A stretch of DNA of 16,427 nucleotides from Sideroxydans sp. (GTDB lineage Bacteria; Pseudomonadota; Gammaproteobacteria; Burkholderiales; Gallionellaceae): the NCBI GenBank assembly GCA_030823965.1, contig JAVBYP010000080.1, positions 1 to 16,427 of the forward strand, in the 5' to 3' direction. Positions 7,886 to 15,335 of the stretch are shown piece after piece. Made by a program: the position numbers and the translations under genes. Every line of letters begins with the position of its first letter. Positions within the stretch are counted from its first letter, which is position 1. The notes under the pieces were generated by a model. It was given only the letters and a program-made list of their open reading frames with translations, was not told the DNA's origin and did no database searches.

Positions 7886-8950
7886 ATGAAGATCGCAGTC
7901 TTGCCGGGTGACGGCATCGGAACAGAGATCGTTGCTCAGGCAGCGAAGGTATTGGAAGCATTGCGTAGCGATGGCATGAAGATCGAGATGGAATACGCGC
8001 ATCTCGGCGGTGCGGCTTATGACGCGGAAGGTGATCCTTTCCCACAATCGACCGAGAAGTTGGCGAAAGCTTCCGATGCGGTATTGCTGGGGGCGGTGGG
8101 CGGATATCAATACGACACATTGCCACGTGATATGCGTCCAGAGCGAGGTTTGCTGCGCATCCGCAAGGAACTCAATCTGTTCGCCAATCTGCGTCCTGCA
8201 TTGCTGTATCCAGAGCTGGCTAACGCTTCCACACTGAAGTCGGAAGTCGTCTCTGGTCTGGACATCATGATCGTACGTGAGCTTACCGGTGACGTATATT
8301 TCGGTCAGCCGCGCGGTATCACGACATTGCCGAATGGTGAGCGCGAAGGCGTGAACACCATGCGTTACTCCGAGTCGGAGATCATCCGTATCGGTCACGT
8401 CGCTTTCGGTATCGCGATGAAGCGCAACAAAAAACTCTGTTCAGTTGATAAAGCCAACGTGCTGGAGACGACTGAGCTATGGCGTATGGTGATGACCGAG
8501 CTCTCCAAGGAATATCCTGAGGTCGCATTGACCCACATGTTGGTGGACAACACTGCGATGCAACTGGTGCGCGCACCCAAGCAGTTTGATGTGGTGGTCA
8601 CCGGCAACATCTTCGGCGATATCTTGTCGGATGAGGCATCGATGCTGACGGGTTCTATCGGCATGCTGCCTTCAGCCTCGTTGGATCAGAACAACAAGGG
8701 GTTGTACGAGCCTAGTCACGGTTCTGCGCCCGACATCGCAGGCAAGGACATCGCCAATCCATTGGCGACCATCCTGTCGGTAGCGATGATGTTGCGATAC
8801 ACCTTCAACGACGAAGCAAATGCACTGCGTATCGAAGGCGCTGTGCGCAAAGTGTTGCAGCAAGGTCTGCGTACGGCAGATATCTTCGAAGCGGGCATGC
8901 AGAAGGTAGGTTGCTCCAAGATGGGTGATGCGGTCGTCTCAGCCCTGTGA
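7886..8950 (+). CDS. leuB: 3-isopropylmalate dehydrogenase
   Basis: The 354-residue product begins [16 protein letters not shown], the signature start of the isocitrate/isopropylmalate dehydrogenase family. Substrate arginines are Arg93, Arg103 and Arg131. Catalytic residues are Tyr138 (VYFGQPRG) and Lys189, and the divalent-metal aspartates are Asp221, Asp245 and Asp249. The motif [19 protein letters not shown] near residue 274 marks the NAD-dependent enzyme. It oxidatively decarboxylates 3-isopropylmalate for leucine, and 3-methylmalate to 2-oxobutanoate when fed by CimA. AAAAGG precedes the ATG. Only 14 bases separate it from asd, so the operon continues. Confidence 0.97.
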   Translation: MKIAVLPGDGIGTEIVAQAAKVLEALRSDGMKIEMEYAHLGGAAYDAEGDPFPQSTEKLAKASDAVLLGAVGGYQYDTLPRDMRPERGLLRIRKELNLFANLRPALLYPELANASTLKSEVVSGLDIMIVRELTGDVYFGQPRGITTLPNGEREGVNTMRYSESEIIRIGHVAFGIAMKRNKKLCSVDKANVLETTELWRMVMTELSKEYPEVALTHMLVDNTAMQLVRAPKQFDVVVTGNIFGDILSDEASMLTGSIGMLPSASLDQNNKGLYEPSHGSAPDIAGKDIANPLATILSVAMMLRYTFNDEANALRIEGAVRKVLQQGLRTADIFEAGMQKVGCSKMGDAVVSAL

Positions 8951-8964
8951 ACTAAAGGATAGTC

Positions 8965-10068
8965 ATGAAAGTCGGTTTGATCGGTTGGCGAGGTATGGTG
9001 GGCTCGGTGCTCATGCAGCGCATGCGCGAGGAAAAGGATTTCGACCTCATCGATGCAGTGTTCTTCACCACATCCAACGTGGGTGGCGATGCGCCAGCTG
9101 AAGCGCGCGGCGCGGCGCTCAAGGATGCTTACGACCTAAAAGAATTGATGGCGATGGATACCCTCATCTCTTGCCAAGGTGGGGACTACACGACCGAAAT
9201 GTTCCCCAAGCTACGTGCGGCTGGTTGGCAGGGCTATTGGATCGATGCAGCTTCCACGCTACGCATGGAAAAAGATGCAGTCATCATTCTCGATCCGGTC
9301 AATCTTGATCTCATCAAAAAATCGTTGGCGAATGGCGGCAAGAACTTCATCGGTGGCAATTGCACCAACAGTATCTTGTTGATGGGGTTGGGCGGTCTGT
9401 TCCATGCGGGGCTGGTGGAATGGGTATCTTCCATGACTTATCAAGCCGCTTCTGGAGCGGGTGCGCAGAACATGCGCGAGCTATTGAAACAGATGGGGGT
9501 GGCGCATGCCTGCGTGGCGGACCTGCTGGCTGACCCCAAGTCGGCCATCCTTGAGATCGACCGCCGCCTCGCAGAGACATTGCGTTCCTCTGACATGCCG
9601 ACCGAGAACTTTGGTGCGCCGTTGGCGGGCAGTCTGATCCCTTGGATCGACAAGCAGCTCGACAATGGGCAATCCAAAGAAGAGTGGAAGGGGCAGGCCG
9701 AGGTGAACAAGATACTGGGTACGTCGCAACGTATTCCTGTGGATGGATTGTGTGTGCGTATCGGTGCGATGCGTTGTCATAGTCTGGCATTGACCCTCAA
9801 GTTGAAGAAGGATGTGCCGTTGAGTGAGATCGAAGCGCTCATCAAGGGTGGAAATCCTTGGGTCAAGTTCGTGCCGAATGATCGCGCCCTCAGCGTCAAA
9901 GAGCTGACACCTGTTGCAGTGACCGGCAAGTTGGACATCGCGGTCGGTCGTGTGCGTAAGATGGAGTTGGGCCCTGAGTTCGTGAGCGCCTTCGTTTGTG
10001 GCGACCAGCTGCTATGGGGAGCCGCCGAGCCCTTGCGTCGTATGTTGCGCATCCTGTTGGGCAAGTAA
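8965..10068 (+). CDS. asd: Aspartate-semialdehyde dehydrogenase
   Basis: The 367-residue product is the same length as the E. coli enzyme. It opens with the NADP-binding loop [13 protein letters not shown]. The catalytic cysteine is Cys133 in GGNCTNSI and the base is His272 in [11 protein letters not shown]. These match the gammaproteobacterial Asd type. It reduces aspartyl phosphate to aspartate semialdehyde, the branch point for diaminopimelate/lysine, threonine and methionine. The ATG has a clear AAAGGATAG ribosome site. It closes the leu-asd transcription unit; the next gene, fimV, is separated by about 120 bases containing a hairpin. The leuB-asd-fimV-truA order is familiar in beta- and gammaproteobacteria. 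Confidence 0.97.
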   Translation: MKVGLIGWRGMVGSVLMQRMREEKDFDLIDAVFFTTSNVGGDAPAEARGAALKDAYDLKELMAMDTLISCQGGDYTTEMFPKLRAAGWQGYWIDAASTLRMEKDAVIILDPVNLDLIKKSLANGGKNFIGGNCTNSILLMGLGGLFHAGLVEWVSSMTYQAASGAGAQNMRELLKQMGVAHACVADLLADPKSAILEIDRRLAETLRSSDMPTENFGAPLAGSLIPWIDKQLDNGQSKEEWKGQAEVNKILGTSQRIPVDGLCVRIGAMRCHSLALTLKLKKDVPLSEIEALIKGGNPWVKFVPNDRALSVKELTPVAVTGKLDIAVGRVRKMELGPEFVSAFVCGDQLLWGAAEPLRRMLRILLGK

Positions 10069-10109
10069 AGAGAAAAAGCTGGTTGATAACCGTCAGTTAG
10101 TGCGTGAAG

Positions 10110-10146
10110 TTAGAGGGTGAGTGAACTTGCATCACTAACCCTCTGA
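10110..10146 (+). terminator. Long hairpin after asd, candidate terminator without a T run
   Basis: TTAGAGGGTGAGTG (10110-10123) pairs with CACTAACCCTCTGA (10133-10146) across a 9-base loop. Of 14 positions, 12 are Watson-Crick, one is G-U and one is a mismatch. It sits between asd and fimV. The sequence after it (TGTTAGTCTGG) is not a proper T tract, so factor-independent termination would be weak. An upstream GTTAGTG (10096-10102) is exactly complementary to CACTAAC in the right arm, giving an alternative fold. The boundary role is inferred. The rest of the 10069-10187 gap shows only a possible GATAAT -10 box at 10157. Confidence 0.4.
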
Positions 10147-10187
10147 TGTTAGTCTGGATAATGTCAGGGAAAGAAAAGGGTGGCAGC

Positions 10188-12923
10188 GTGCTGAATTCGA
10201 TTTATAAATTGTCTGGTTTTATCGCCATCATGGCATGGTCCTGCATGGCATCGGCGACAGGGTTGGGCGGTATCAATGTCAGCTCTAGCTTGGGGCAACC
10301 GCTAAGGGCTGAGATCGAGCTCGTCTCAGTCGATAAGGCCGACAGTTCAAGCATCTCTGCCAAGTTGGCGTCCCCTGACGCATTCAAGAGTGCTGGCGTA
10401 GACTATCCCTATTCACTGCCAAAACTAAAATTCGAAGTCGTCAATCGCGACAGCGGCAGACCTTCTATCAAGCTGTCTACATCTCAGCCCGTCAATGACC
10501 CTTTTGTGATCTTGTTGGTCGAGGTCACTTGGTCTTCTGGCAAGCTGTTGCGCGAATATACTTTCCTGCTTGATCCTGTTGATTTCAAGATTCAAGAACC
10601 GCAACCTGTGCCAGTGCAGATGATCGCTCCGGTGGTTGCTGCTCCTGTCGTCCCAGAGACGCCTGTTGAATCAGTTGCAGTGGAACCAACGCCAATCATC
10701 ACTCAACCGGAGGCCATTGCGCCAACTGAGGTACAGCCTGAACAAGAGGTAGCTCCAGCACCAGTAGATACGGCTCAACAAGCACCAATCCAACCAGAAG
10801 CGGTGGCCCCTACAGCACCCGCGCCGGTAGAACAGTCTGCTCCATTGGCTGAGCAAGCTGCACCCGTTGAAGCGTCGCCTGTTGCTGATGCTTTGAGTAA
10901 AGAGGAAGCCATCCCCGTCGTTGAACCTGAAGCAAAACCGTTGACCGTGGTACGCGGGGACACATTGAGCAAGATCGCACTCAAGAACAAACCGGCTGAC
11001 GTGAGCTTGGAGCGCATGTTGGTTGCGTTGTATCGCGCAAATTCCGATGCGTTCGTTAGCAAGAATATGAATCGCCTGAAGACAGGCAAGATCATCCGCA
11101 TGCCAGATGCGAACGACCTTGATGCCGTCCAACAAGCAGAGGCAGTCAAAGAGGTTCGCGCTCAAGTAGCCGATTGGAACGTCTATCGTCAACAACTCGC
11201 CGCAACCAAGACTGAGGCAGGAAGCGATACGGCGACACAAGTTTCATCTGGCAAGGTCAACACAGCGGTTGCTGAAGGTACAGCAAGCAAGGCACCAGCC
11301 AAAGAAGTGTTGAAGTTATCCAAAGGCGAAGCTCCTGGTGACAAGGCTGCGGGTGGTGGTAAGACATCAGCACAAGAGAAAGCCAATGCAAAAGAAGAAG
11401 AAGCGATCGCTAAGAACAAGGCGCTGAAAGAGGCGCAAGATCGCACAGCGCTGTTGGAGCAGAATGTAAAGGACCTGCAACTTTTGGCAGAGCTTAAGAA
11501 GCAAGAAGAAGCCGATGCCGCATCAGCTCGCGCAGCTTCTGCCCCAGTACCAGCAGTAGCTGCAAGTGCTCCGGCAGTGGTGACACCCAAGGTCGCTATT
11601 CCAGAGCCTGTGGTCGTGGAGCAGGAGTCGTTGCTGGATGATACAATTATTCTAGCCGCAGGTGCTGCTGGGCTGCTCGCTTTGGGCGGAGTCGGATTCA
11701 TGCTGACTCGTCGCAACAAGAAATCTGGTGGTAAAGCAAAGGCTGAAGAAGATAAATCTGAGGCAGAAGATATCGGTGGGGCGACTGGACGCATCGCTGC
11801 GCCTGTGATGCCGTCTCCTGATACAGGTGATTTCACTCAATCCGCTAATACTGAGGCAACGACCCAGATCAGCTCTGACGAGGTCGATCCTATCGGTGAG
11901 GCAGATCTGTTCCTGACATTCGGACGTGACGTTCAGGCTGAAGAAGTCTTGACTGAAGCACTCAAGACGAATCCGAACAACGTTCCTGTGCGACTCAAAC
12001 TATTGTCTATCTACGCCACGCGTAAAGACACCAACTCCTTCTTCACTCACGCGAAGCTCATCAAGGAGTCTGGTGATGACGCTGCATGGTCGCAAGCCGC
12101 TGCGATGGGATTGGCTTTGGAGCCGAGCAATCCATTGTATGGTGGTGACGGAGTCGCGGTTGCAGCAGCGGTAGAGCAGCCTGCAGAGGCAGTCCAACCG
12201 TCAGTAGATTTCGATCTTGGGTTCGGATCTGCAGCCGAGCCTGTTCAAGTTGCTCCTGACTTCCAAGGGACTGTCGTTATCGAGACGCCTTCGAACGAGA
12301 GTACGACTATCCTCTCCGCTAGTGATCTGCGTGCGGCCCAAGAGACGCCGATGGATTTCGATGTCACTGGTACGCACCCTGGTATCCCAGCGATGGGAGC
12401 AGAAGCTGAAGTCACTAGTCCTGCAATGGATTTGGATGAGATGGTGTTCGACGTCACTTCTACCCATCCTGGGATCCCTGCGCAAAGTGCCGCGCCAAGT
12501 GAATCGGATGCGCCAGCTGATAACGTCGATGACCTGATCTTCGATGTGACGACCACACATGGCAGTGAATCCACAGCTGAAAAACCAGCACCGGCAGCTC
12601 CAGCAGCAGATGAGGGGGCTTTGGCGTTCACGCTAGATTTCCCGACAGACTTCAAAGCACCAGAGAGTGTCAAAGAGTCGGCCCCTGTAGACATCGGATT
12701 GGGTGATATCAGTCTGAATCTGGGCAGCACAGCACCTGTGGCGGCAGCGACGAGTGAAAGCAAGGATGAGCTTTGGCAAGAAGTAGCGACCAAGCTCGAT
12801 CTTGCCAAGGCTTACCAAGAGATGGGTGATGCTGCTGGCGCGAAAGAGATATTGGAAGAAGTGTTGCGCGATGGAGATGATGAGCAGCGCGCAAGCGCAG
12901 AAGCGATGATGCAGCAACTTTAA
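10188..12923 (+). CDS. fimV: FimV-family polar / pilus assembly protein (LysM, transmembrane, TPR)
   Basis: The product is 911 residues from the GTG at 10188. That start gives a clean signal peptide (MLNSIYKLSGFIAIMAWS..., cleavage near ASA/TG) with AAGGG seven bases upstream. In-frame ATGs at 10146 and 10161 are alternatives but add a polar stretch. The mature N-terminus GLGGINVSSSLGQPLRAEIEL is the FimV beta-domain signature. A Pro/Ala/Glu linker (about 138-250) follows, then a LysM peptidoglycan-binding domain (252-307, LTVVRGDTLSKIA). Next come a coiled coil (395-450) and one membrane helix (486-508, followed by TRRNKK). The rest is an acidic cytoplasmic region with a TPR-like segment (567-651) and the FimV C-terminal motif from residue 860 (KLDLAKAYQEMGDAAGAKEI). 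FimV organises cell poles and type IV pilus or type II secretion assembly. Three short FDVT repeats lie near the C-terminus. Confidence 0.9.
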   Translation: MLNSIYKLSGFIAIMAWSCMASATGLGGINVSSSLGQPLRAEIELVSVDKADSSSISAKLASPDAFKSAGVDYPYSLPKLKFEVVNRDSGRPSIKLSTSQPVNDPFVILLVEVTWSSGKLLREYTFLLDPVDFKIQEPQPVPVQMIAPVVAAPVVPETPVESVAVEPTPIITQPEAIAPTEVQPEQEVAPAPVDTAQQAPIQPEAVAPTAPAPVEQSAPLAEQAAPVEASPVADALSKEEAIPVVEPEAKPLTVVRGDTLSKIALKNKPADVSLERMLVALYRANSDAFVSKNMNRLKTGKIIRMPDANDLDAVQQAEAVKEVRAQVADWNVYRQQLAATKTEAGSDTATQVSSGKVNTAVAEGTASKAPAKEVLKLSKGEAPGDKAAGGGKTSAQEKANAKEEEAIAKNKALKEAQDRTALLEQNVKDLQLLAELKKQEEADAASARAASAPVPAVAASAPAVVTPKVAIPEPVVVEQESLLDDTIILAAGAAGLLALGGVGFMLTRRNKKSGGKAKAEEDKSEAEDIGGATGRIAAPVMPSPDTGDFTQSANTEATTQISSDEVDPIGEADLFLTFGRDVQAEEVLTEALKTNPNNVPVRLKLLSIYATRKDTNSFFTHAKLIKESGDDAAWSQAAAMGLALEPSNPLYGGDGVAVAAAVEQPAEAVQPSVDFDLGFGSAAEPVQVAPDFQGTVVIETPSNESTTILSASDLRAAQETPMDFDVTGTHPGIPAMGAEAEVTSPAMDLDEMVFDVTSTHPGIPAQSAAPSESDAPADNVDDLIFDVTTTHGSESTAEKPAPAAPAADEGALAFTLDFPTDFKAPESVKESAPVDIGLGDISLNLGSTAPVAAATSESKDELWQEVATKLDLAKAYQEMGDAAGAKEILEEVLRDGDDEQRASAEAMMQQL
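12357..12563 (+). repeat. Three FDVT-x-TH repeats inside fimV
   Basis: The protein text FDVTGTHPGIPA (12357-12392), FDVTSTHPGIPA (12447-12482) and FDVTTTHG (12540-12563) recurs at about 90-base spacing. It is separated by acidic, Ala/Ser-rich linkers, each carrying a D-F/L-D-type cluster before the repeat. The DNA of the copies differs at many third positions, so these are old, protein-selected repeats rather than a recent duplication. They lie in the cytoplasmic half of FimV and may be short linear docking motifs. Confidence 0.7.
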
Positions 12924-12939
12924 ACCATGCGATCTAGGG

Positions 12940-12970
12940 AAACGGCAGCCATCTAGGCTGCCGTTTTCAT
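12940..12970 (+). terminator. Intrinsic terminator after fimV
   Basis: An 11-bp perfect stem, AAACGGCAGCC (12940-12950) with GGCTGCCGTTT (12956-12966), has the 5-base loop ATCTA. It is followed by a T-rich tail (TTTTCATTT). It begins 17 bases after the fimV TAA and ends just before the ribosome site of the next gene. This is the clearest intrinsic terminator in the window. The A-rich left flank could also let it work weakly on the opposite strand, but no minus-strand gene ends here. Confidence 0.85.
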
Positions 12971-12978
12971 TTGAAAAG

Positions 12979-13599
12979 ATGAAATACGAACCCCACCCCA
13001 CAGTGCAGATTCTTGTTTGGATCATGCTCGCATTGCTTGTGCAACGCTTGCAGGGATTCGCATTGCTGCTCACTTGTGTCGCTCTGATCTTGCTGGCACT
13101 CAAACTGTGTGCGGTGCAGATGTTGAGTCTGATAAAGCGCACGCGTTGGATCTTGGTCGTCTTGCTATTCATCTATGCCTATACAACCCCGGGGGGCGCA
13201 GTGCTTTCGCAATTCGGCATCTGGTCTCCGACATGGGAGGGGCTATCTGATGGTGCGACGCAGCTAGGGCGATTGTTGAGTGTGTTGGCAGGTCTCGCAA
13301 TACTGCTGACCCTGTTGTCTCAGTCCAGATTGATCAGTGGTCTGTATAGTCTGATGTATCCGCTACGTTGGTTCGGCCTGTCGCGTGAGCGTTTTGCGGT
13401 GCGGCTGGCACTGACGCTGGAGAATGCGGAATCAGCGATGCGCGACACGGCAAGTGATTGGCGCATGACCATCGGCGATGCGCTGAAACCGAATAGATCG
13501 GGTACGTCTCATATCGAACTTGATGTGCGGGCATTCGGCCTTATCGATGTATTGGTTCTGTTAGCAAGTGTGGTCTTGATGATAGGGGTGTGGCGATGA
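12979..13599 (+). CDS. CbiQ/EcfT-like integral membrane protein, orphan
   Basis: The 206-residue product has about five membrane helices: residues 9-25, 27-46, 55-70, 96-114 and 187-205. A charged cytoplasmic stretch (about 115-185) carries SRERFAVRLALTLENAE. The arrangement resembles the CbiQ/EcfT family, the transmembrane coupling subunits of ECF vitamin and metal importers. It is shorter than typical EcfT (about 250 residues) and I cannot find clear Ala-Arg-Gly coupling motifs. No ATPase (EcfA/CbiO) or substrate-binding S component is in the window. The ATG follows GAAAAG closely and lies just after the fimV terminator, so expression needs read-through or an unseen promoter. Its TGA overlaps the truA ATG by 4 bases. 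The family call is moderately sure. Function, including whether it transports anything, is open. Confidence 0.65.
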   Translation: MKYEPHPTVQILVWIMLALLVQRLQGFALLLTCVALILLALKLCAVQMLSLIKRTRWILVVLLFIYAYTTPGGAVLSQFGIWSPTWEGLSDGATQLGRLLSVLAGLAILLTLLSQSRLISGLYSLMYPLRWFGLSRERFAVRLALTLENAESAMRDTASDWRMTIGDALKPNRSGTSHIELDVRAFGLIDVLVLLASVVLMIGVWR

Positions 13600-14372
13600 G
13601 AATAGCGCTTGGTGTGGAATACGACGGCAGTCGCTATAACGGGTGGCAGAGCCAGCCTGACGTACCCAATGTGCAGGATGCGCTGCAAGCGGCGTTGAGT
13701 GGTGTGGCGTGTGAACGCATCGACATCATCGCCGCAGGTCGAACCGACACAGGGGTGCATGCGTTGGAGCAAGTCATCCACTTCGACACGAATATCGATA
13801 GACAGCTTTCAGCGTGGGTGCGCGGCACGAATGCTTTGTTGCCGAAAGACATCGCCGTGTTGTGGGCGCATCCAGTCACTGATGAGTTTCATGCGCGTTT
13901 CTCGGCGCAAGCGCGCAGCTATCAATATGTGCTCATCAATCGCCCGTCACGTAGCGCTGTACACCACGCCAAAGTGGGTTGGTTCCACGCTCCGTTGGAT
14001 GTGGCGGCGATGCGCGAGGCAGCGCAATATCTGTTGGGCGAGCATGACTTCAGCGCTTTCCGTTCTTCCCAGTGCCAGGCCAAGACGCCGATGAAGAACC
14101 TCGTTGTGCTCGATATCCAACAGCAGGGCGATACGTTTATCTTTAATCTGACGGCCAATGCGTTCTTGCATCACATGGTACGTAACATCCTCGGCTGTCT
14201 GCTTTATGTTGGCAAAGGTAAATATCCTCCGCAGTGGATGGCGGAAGTGCTGGTGGGCCGTGACCGAAAGTTCGCCGCACCGACCTTCATGCCGGATGGG
14301 CTGTACCTTCGCCACATCACCTATGACGCGAAGTGGGGACTGCCTCAAGGTACAATGCCACCTCGTTCTTAA
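13596..14372 (+). CDS. truA: tRNA pseudouridine(38-40) synthase
   Basis: The 258-residue product begins MRIALGVEYDGSRYNGWQ. It contains AAGRTDTGVHALEQV with catalytic Asp51, and FSAQARSYQYVLINRPSR followed by HHAKVGWFH. The C-terminal ANAFLHHMVRNILGCL is also a family motif. These are hallmarks of TruA, which isomerises uridines 38-40 in the tRNA anticodon stem-loop. The ATG at 13596 overlaps the upstream stop (ATGA) and has AGGGG seven bases before it. A GTG two codons earlier is possible but less likely. The length is normal for the family. Translation is probably coupled to the upstream EcfT-like gene. The stop codon lies inside an AT-rich 14-bp palindrome (14366-14379), and a MITE-like element begins 13 bases after the stop. 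Confidence 0.96.
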   Translation: MRIALGVEYDGSRYNGWQSQPDVPNVQDALQAALSGVACERIDIIAAGRTDTGVHALEQVIHFDTNIDRQLSAWVRGTNALLPKDIAVLWAHPVTDEFHARFSAQARSYQYVLINRPSRSAVHHAKVGWFHAPLDVAAMREAAQYLLGEHDFSAFRSSQCQAKTPMKNLVVLDIQQQGDTFIFNLTANAFLHHMVRNILGCLLYVGKGKYPPQWMAEVLVGRDRKFAAPTFMPDGLYLRHITYDAKWGLPQGTMPPRS

Positions 14373-14385
14373 TTAAGAATATTCT

Positions 14386-14574
14386 TGGGTGTCTCTAAGA
14401 ATTCAAAGTTCTAAGCAAGACAAGGCGCGAGCAAAAAATTGCGACGCGGCATATGTGAGATATGTGAGGAGTAATTTTTTGTGAGTAACGCAGTATTGCG
14501 ACGAAAACGTAGTTTCAGTGAAGACTAACCTTCAGGTTATGTCGTAACTAAATTTGGATTCTTAGAGATGCCCA
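14386..14574. mobile_element. MITE-like element, 189 bp, between truA and trpF
   Basis: The ends are imperfect 25-bp inverted repeats: TGGGTGTCTCTAAGAATTC... at 14386-14410, and its reverse complement at 14550-14574. They match at 21 of 25 positions, including the uninterrupted core TCTCTAAGAAT. The interior is non-coding. It holds a direct repeat (ATATGTGAG twice, near 14451-14468) and a facing pair GCAAAAAATT / AATTTTTTGT that would form a long-armed hairpin. No transposase is encoded, and I see no unambiguous target-site duplication. The base texture differs from the flanking genes. This is the pattern of a miniature inverted-repeat element or a dispersed repeat. Its right end stops one base before the trpF ATG, so it forms the whole visible trpF leader. 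Copy number cannot be judged from one window. Confidence 0.65.
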
Positions 14575-14575
14575 T

Positions 14576-15220
14576 ATGACCCGAATCAAGATCTGCGGCA
14601 TCACCCGTGAGCAAGACCTGCGCGCTGTGGCAAACAGCGGTGCGGATGCCATCGGCTTGGTGTTCTACGAGAAAAGCCCGCGTCACGTCAGCGTCCAACA
14701 AGCCGCTGAGTTGATGCGGCTTGTGCCGCCATTCGTCACGGTGGTCGGGCTGTTCGTGAATCCAACGGTCGATTACGTGCGCCAAGTGCTGGCAACTGTA
14801 TCTTTGGATGTATTGCAGTTCCACGGTGAGGAGTCGCCCGAGTTCTGCCAGCAGTTCGGCAAGCCTTATCTGAAGGCGATACGGGTCAAAGCAGGGGTGG
14901 ATTTGGTAGAATGCGCGGCCCGTTATGCTGGGGCGCAAGGTTTGTTGTTGGATGCCTTCGTGGAAGGCACGCAAGGTGGCACGGGGGAGTCGTTCGATTG
15001 GGCGCTCATACCGCAGAATTTGACGTTACCAGTGATACTTTCCGGCGGCTTGCATGCCGGTAATGTGGGCGCTGCAATCAAACAAGTGCGGCCCTACGCA
15101 GTGGATGTGTCCAGCGGTGTCGAGGCAAGCAAAGGGATCAAGGATGCGGCGAAGGTCGCGGCATTCATCAAAGAGGTTAAACGTGTGGACTCCGTTAGAA
15201 ACCGTAGCGAGCAAGCCTGA
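14576..15220 (+). CDS. trpF: Phosphoribosylanthranilate isomerase
   Basis: The 214-residue product is a (beta/alpha)8 barrel starting MTRIKICGITREQD, with the catalytic base Cys7. The general acid is Asp126 in GLLLDAFVEG, followed by the GTQGGTGESFDW phosphate loop. LSGGLHAGNV and the final phosphate-binding motif AVDVSSGVEASKG near residue 175 complete the active site. It converts N-(5-phosphoribosyl)anthranilate to CdRP in tryptophan synthesis. The ATG sits one base after the right inverted repeat of the MITE-like element. The only ribosome-site candidate, TTAGAG, lies inside that repeat and is weak. It is followed by trpB after 115 bases. The C-terminal tail after about residue 204 (DSVRNRSEQA) looks non-essential. 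Confidence 0.96.
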   Translation: MTRIKICGITREQDLRAVANSGADAIGLVFYEKSPRHVSVQQAAELMRLVPPFVTVVGLFVNPTVDYVRQVLATVSLDVLQFHGEESPEFCQQFGKPYLKAIRVKAGVDLVECAARYAGAQGLLLDAFVEGTQGGTGESFDWALIPQNLTLPVILSGGLHAGNVGAAIKQVRPYAVDVSSGVEASKGIKDAAKVAAFIKEVKRVDSVRNRSEQA

Positions 15221-15306
15221 TTGCAAGGAGCCGCGCAGTGAATGACGAGACATACCACACATGGGTAGGCGAGGAATGAACGAGCACGCGACGCCGCAAT
15301 CGGGCT
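15214..15306. repeat. Inverted and direct repeats spanning the trpF-trpB gap
   Basis: AGCCTGATTGC (15214-15224, overlapping the trpF stop) and GCAATCGGGCT (15296-15306) are inverted repeats matching at 10 of 11 positions. Inside them GAATGACGAG (15240-15249) and GAATGAACGAG (15274-15284) form an imperfect direct repeat. GCCGCGCAGT and GCTGCGCAGT flank similarly. The remaining gap up to the trpB start holds only its ribosome site. This may be a remnant dispersed repeat, or an RNA structure that separates trpF from trpB. No T tract follows, so it is not an intrinsic terminator. Confidence 0.4.
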
Positions 15307-15335
15307 GCGCAGTAGGTTTATAACGGAGTACAAGA

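Noticed and set aside
10146..10187. fimV start at the ATG at 10146 or 10161
   Set aside because: These would put a polar KEKGG stretch before the signal peptide, and 10146 sits at the foot of a hairpin. GTG at 10188 gives a clean signal peptide and better ribosome-site spacing, but the alternatives cannot be excluded.
11189..11836. Minus-strand 215-codon frame opposite fimV
   Set aside because: It is a Ser/Ala-rich shadow of the Ala/Glu-rich fimV repeats, with no recognisable domain or ribosome site.
14366..14386. AT-rich palindromes TTCTTAATTAAGAA and AAGAATATTCTT at the end of truA as a terminator
   Set aside because: The stems contain very few G-C pairs and are not followed by a T tract. 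They are more likely incidental or part of the element's insertion site.
14500..14575. Promoter for trpF inside the MITE-like element
   Set aside because: TAAATT at 14549 could pass as a -10 box, but no acceptable -35 box lies at the right distance. Not supported as a feature.
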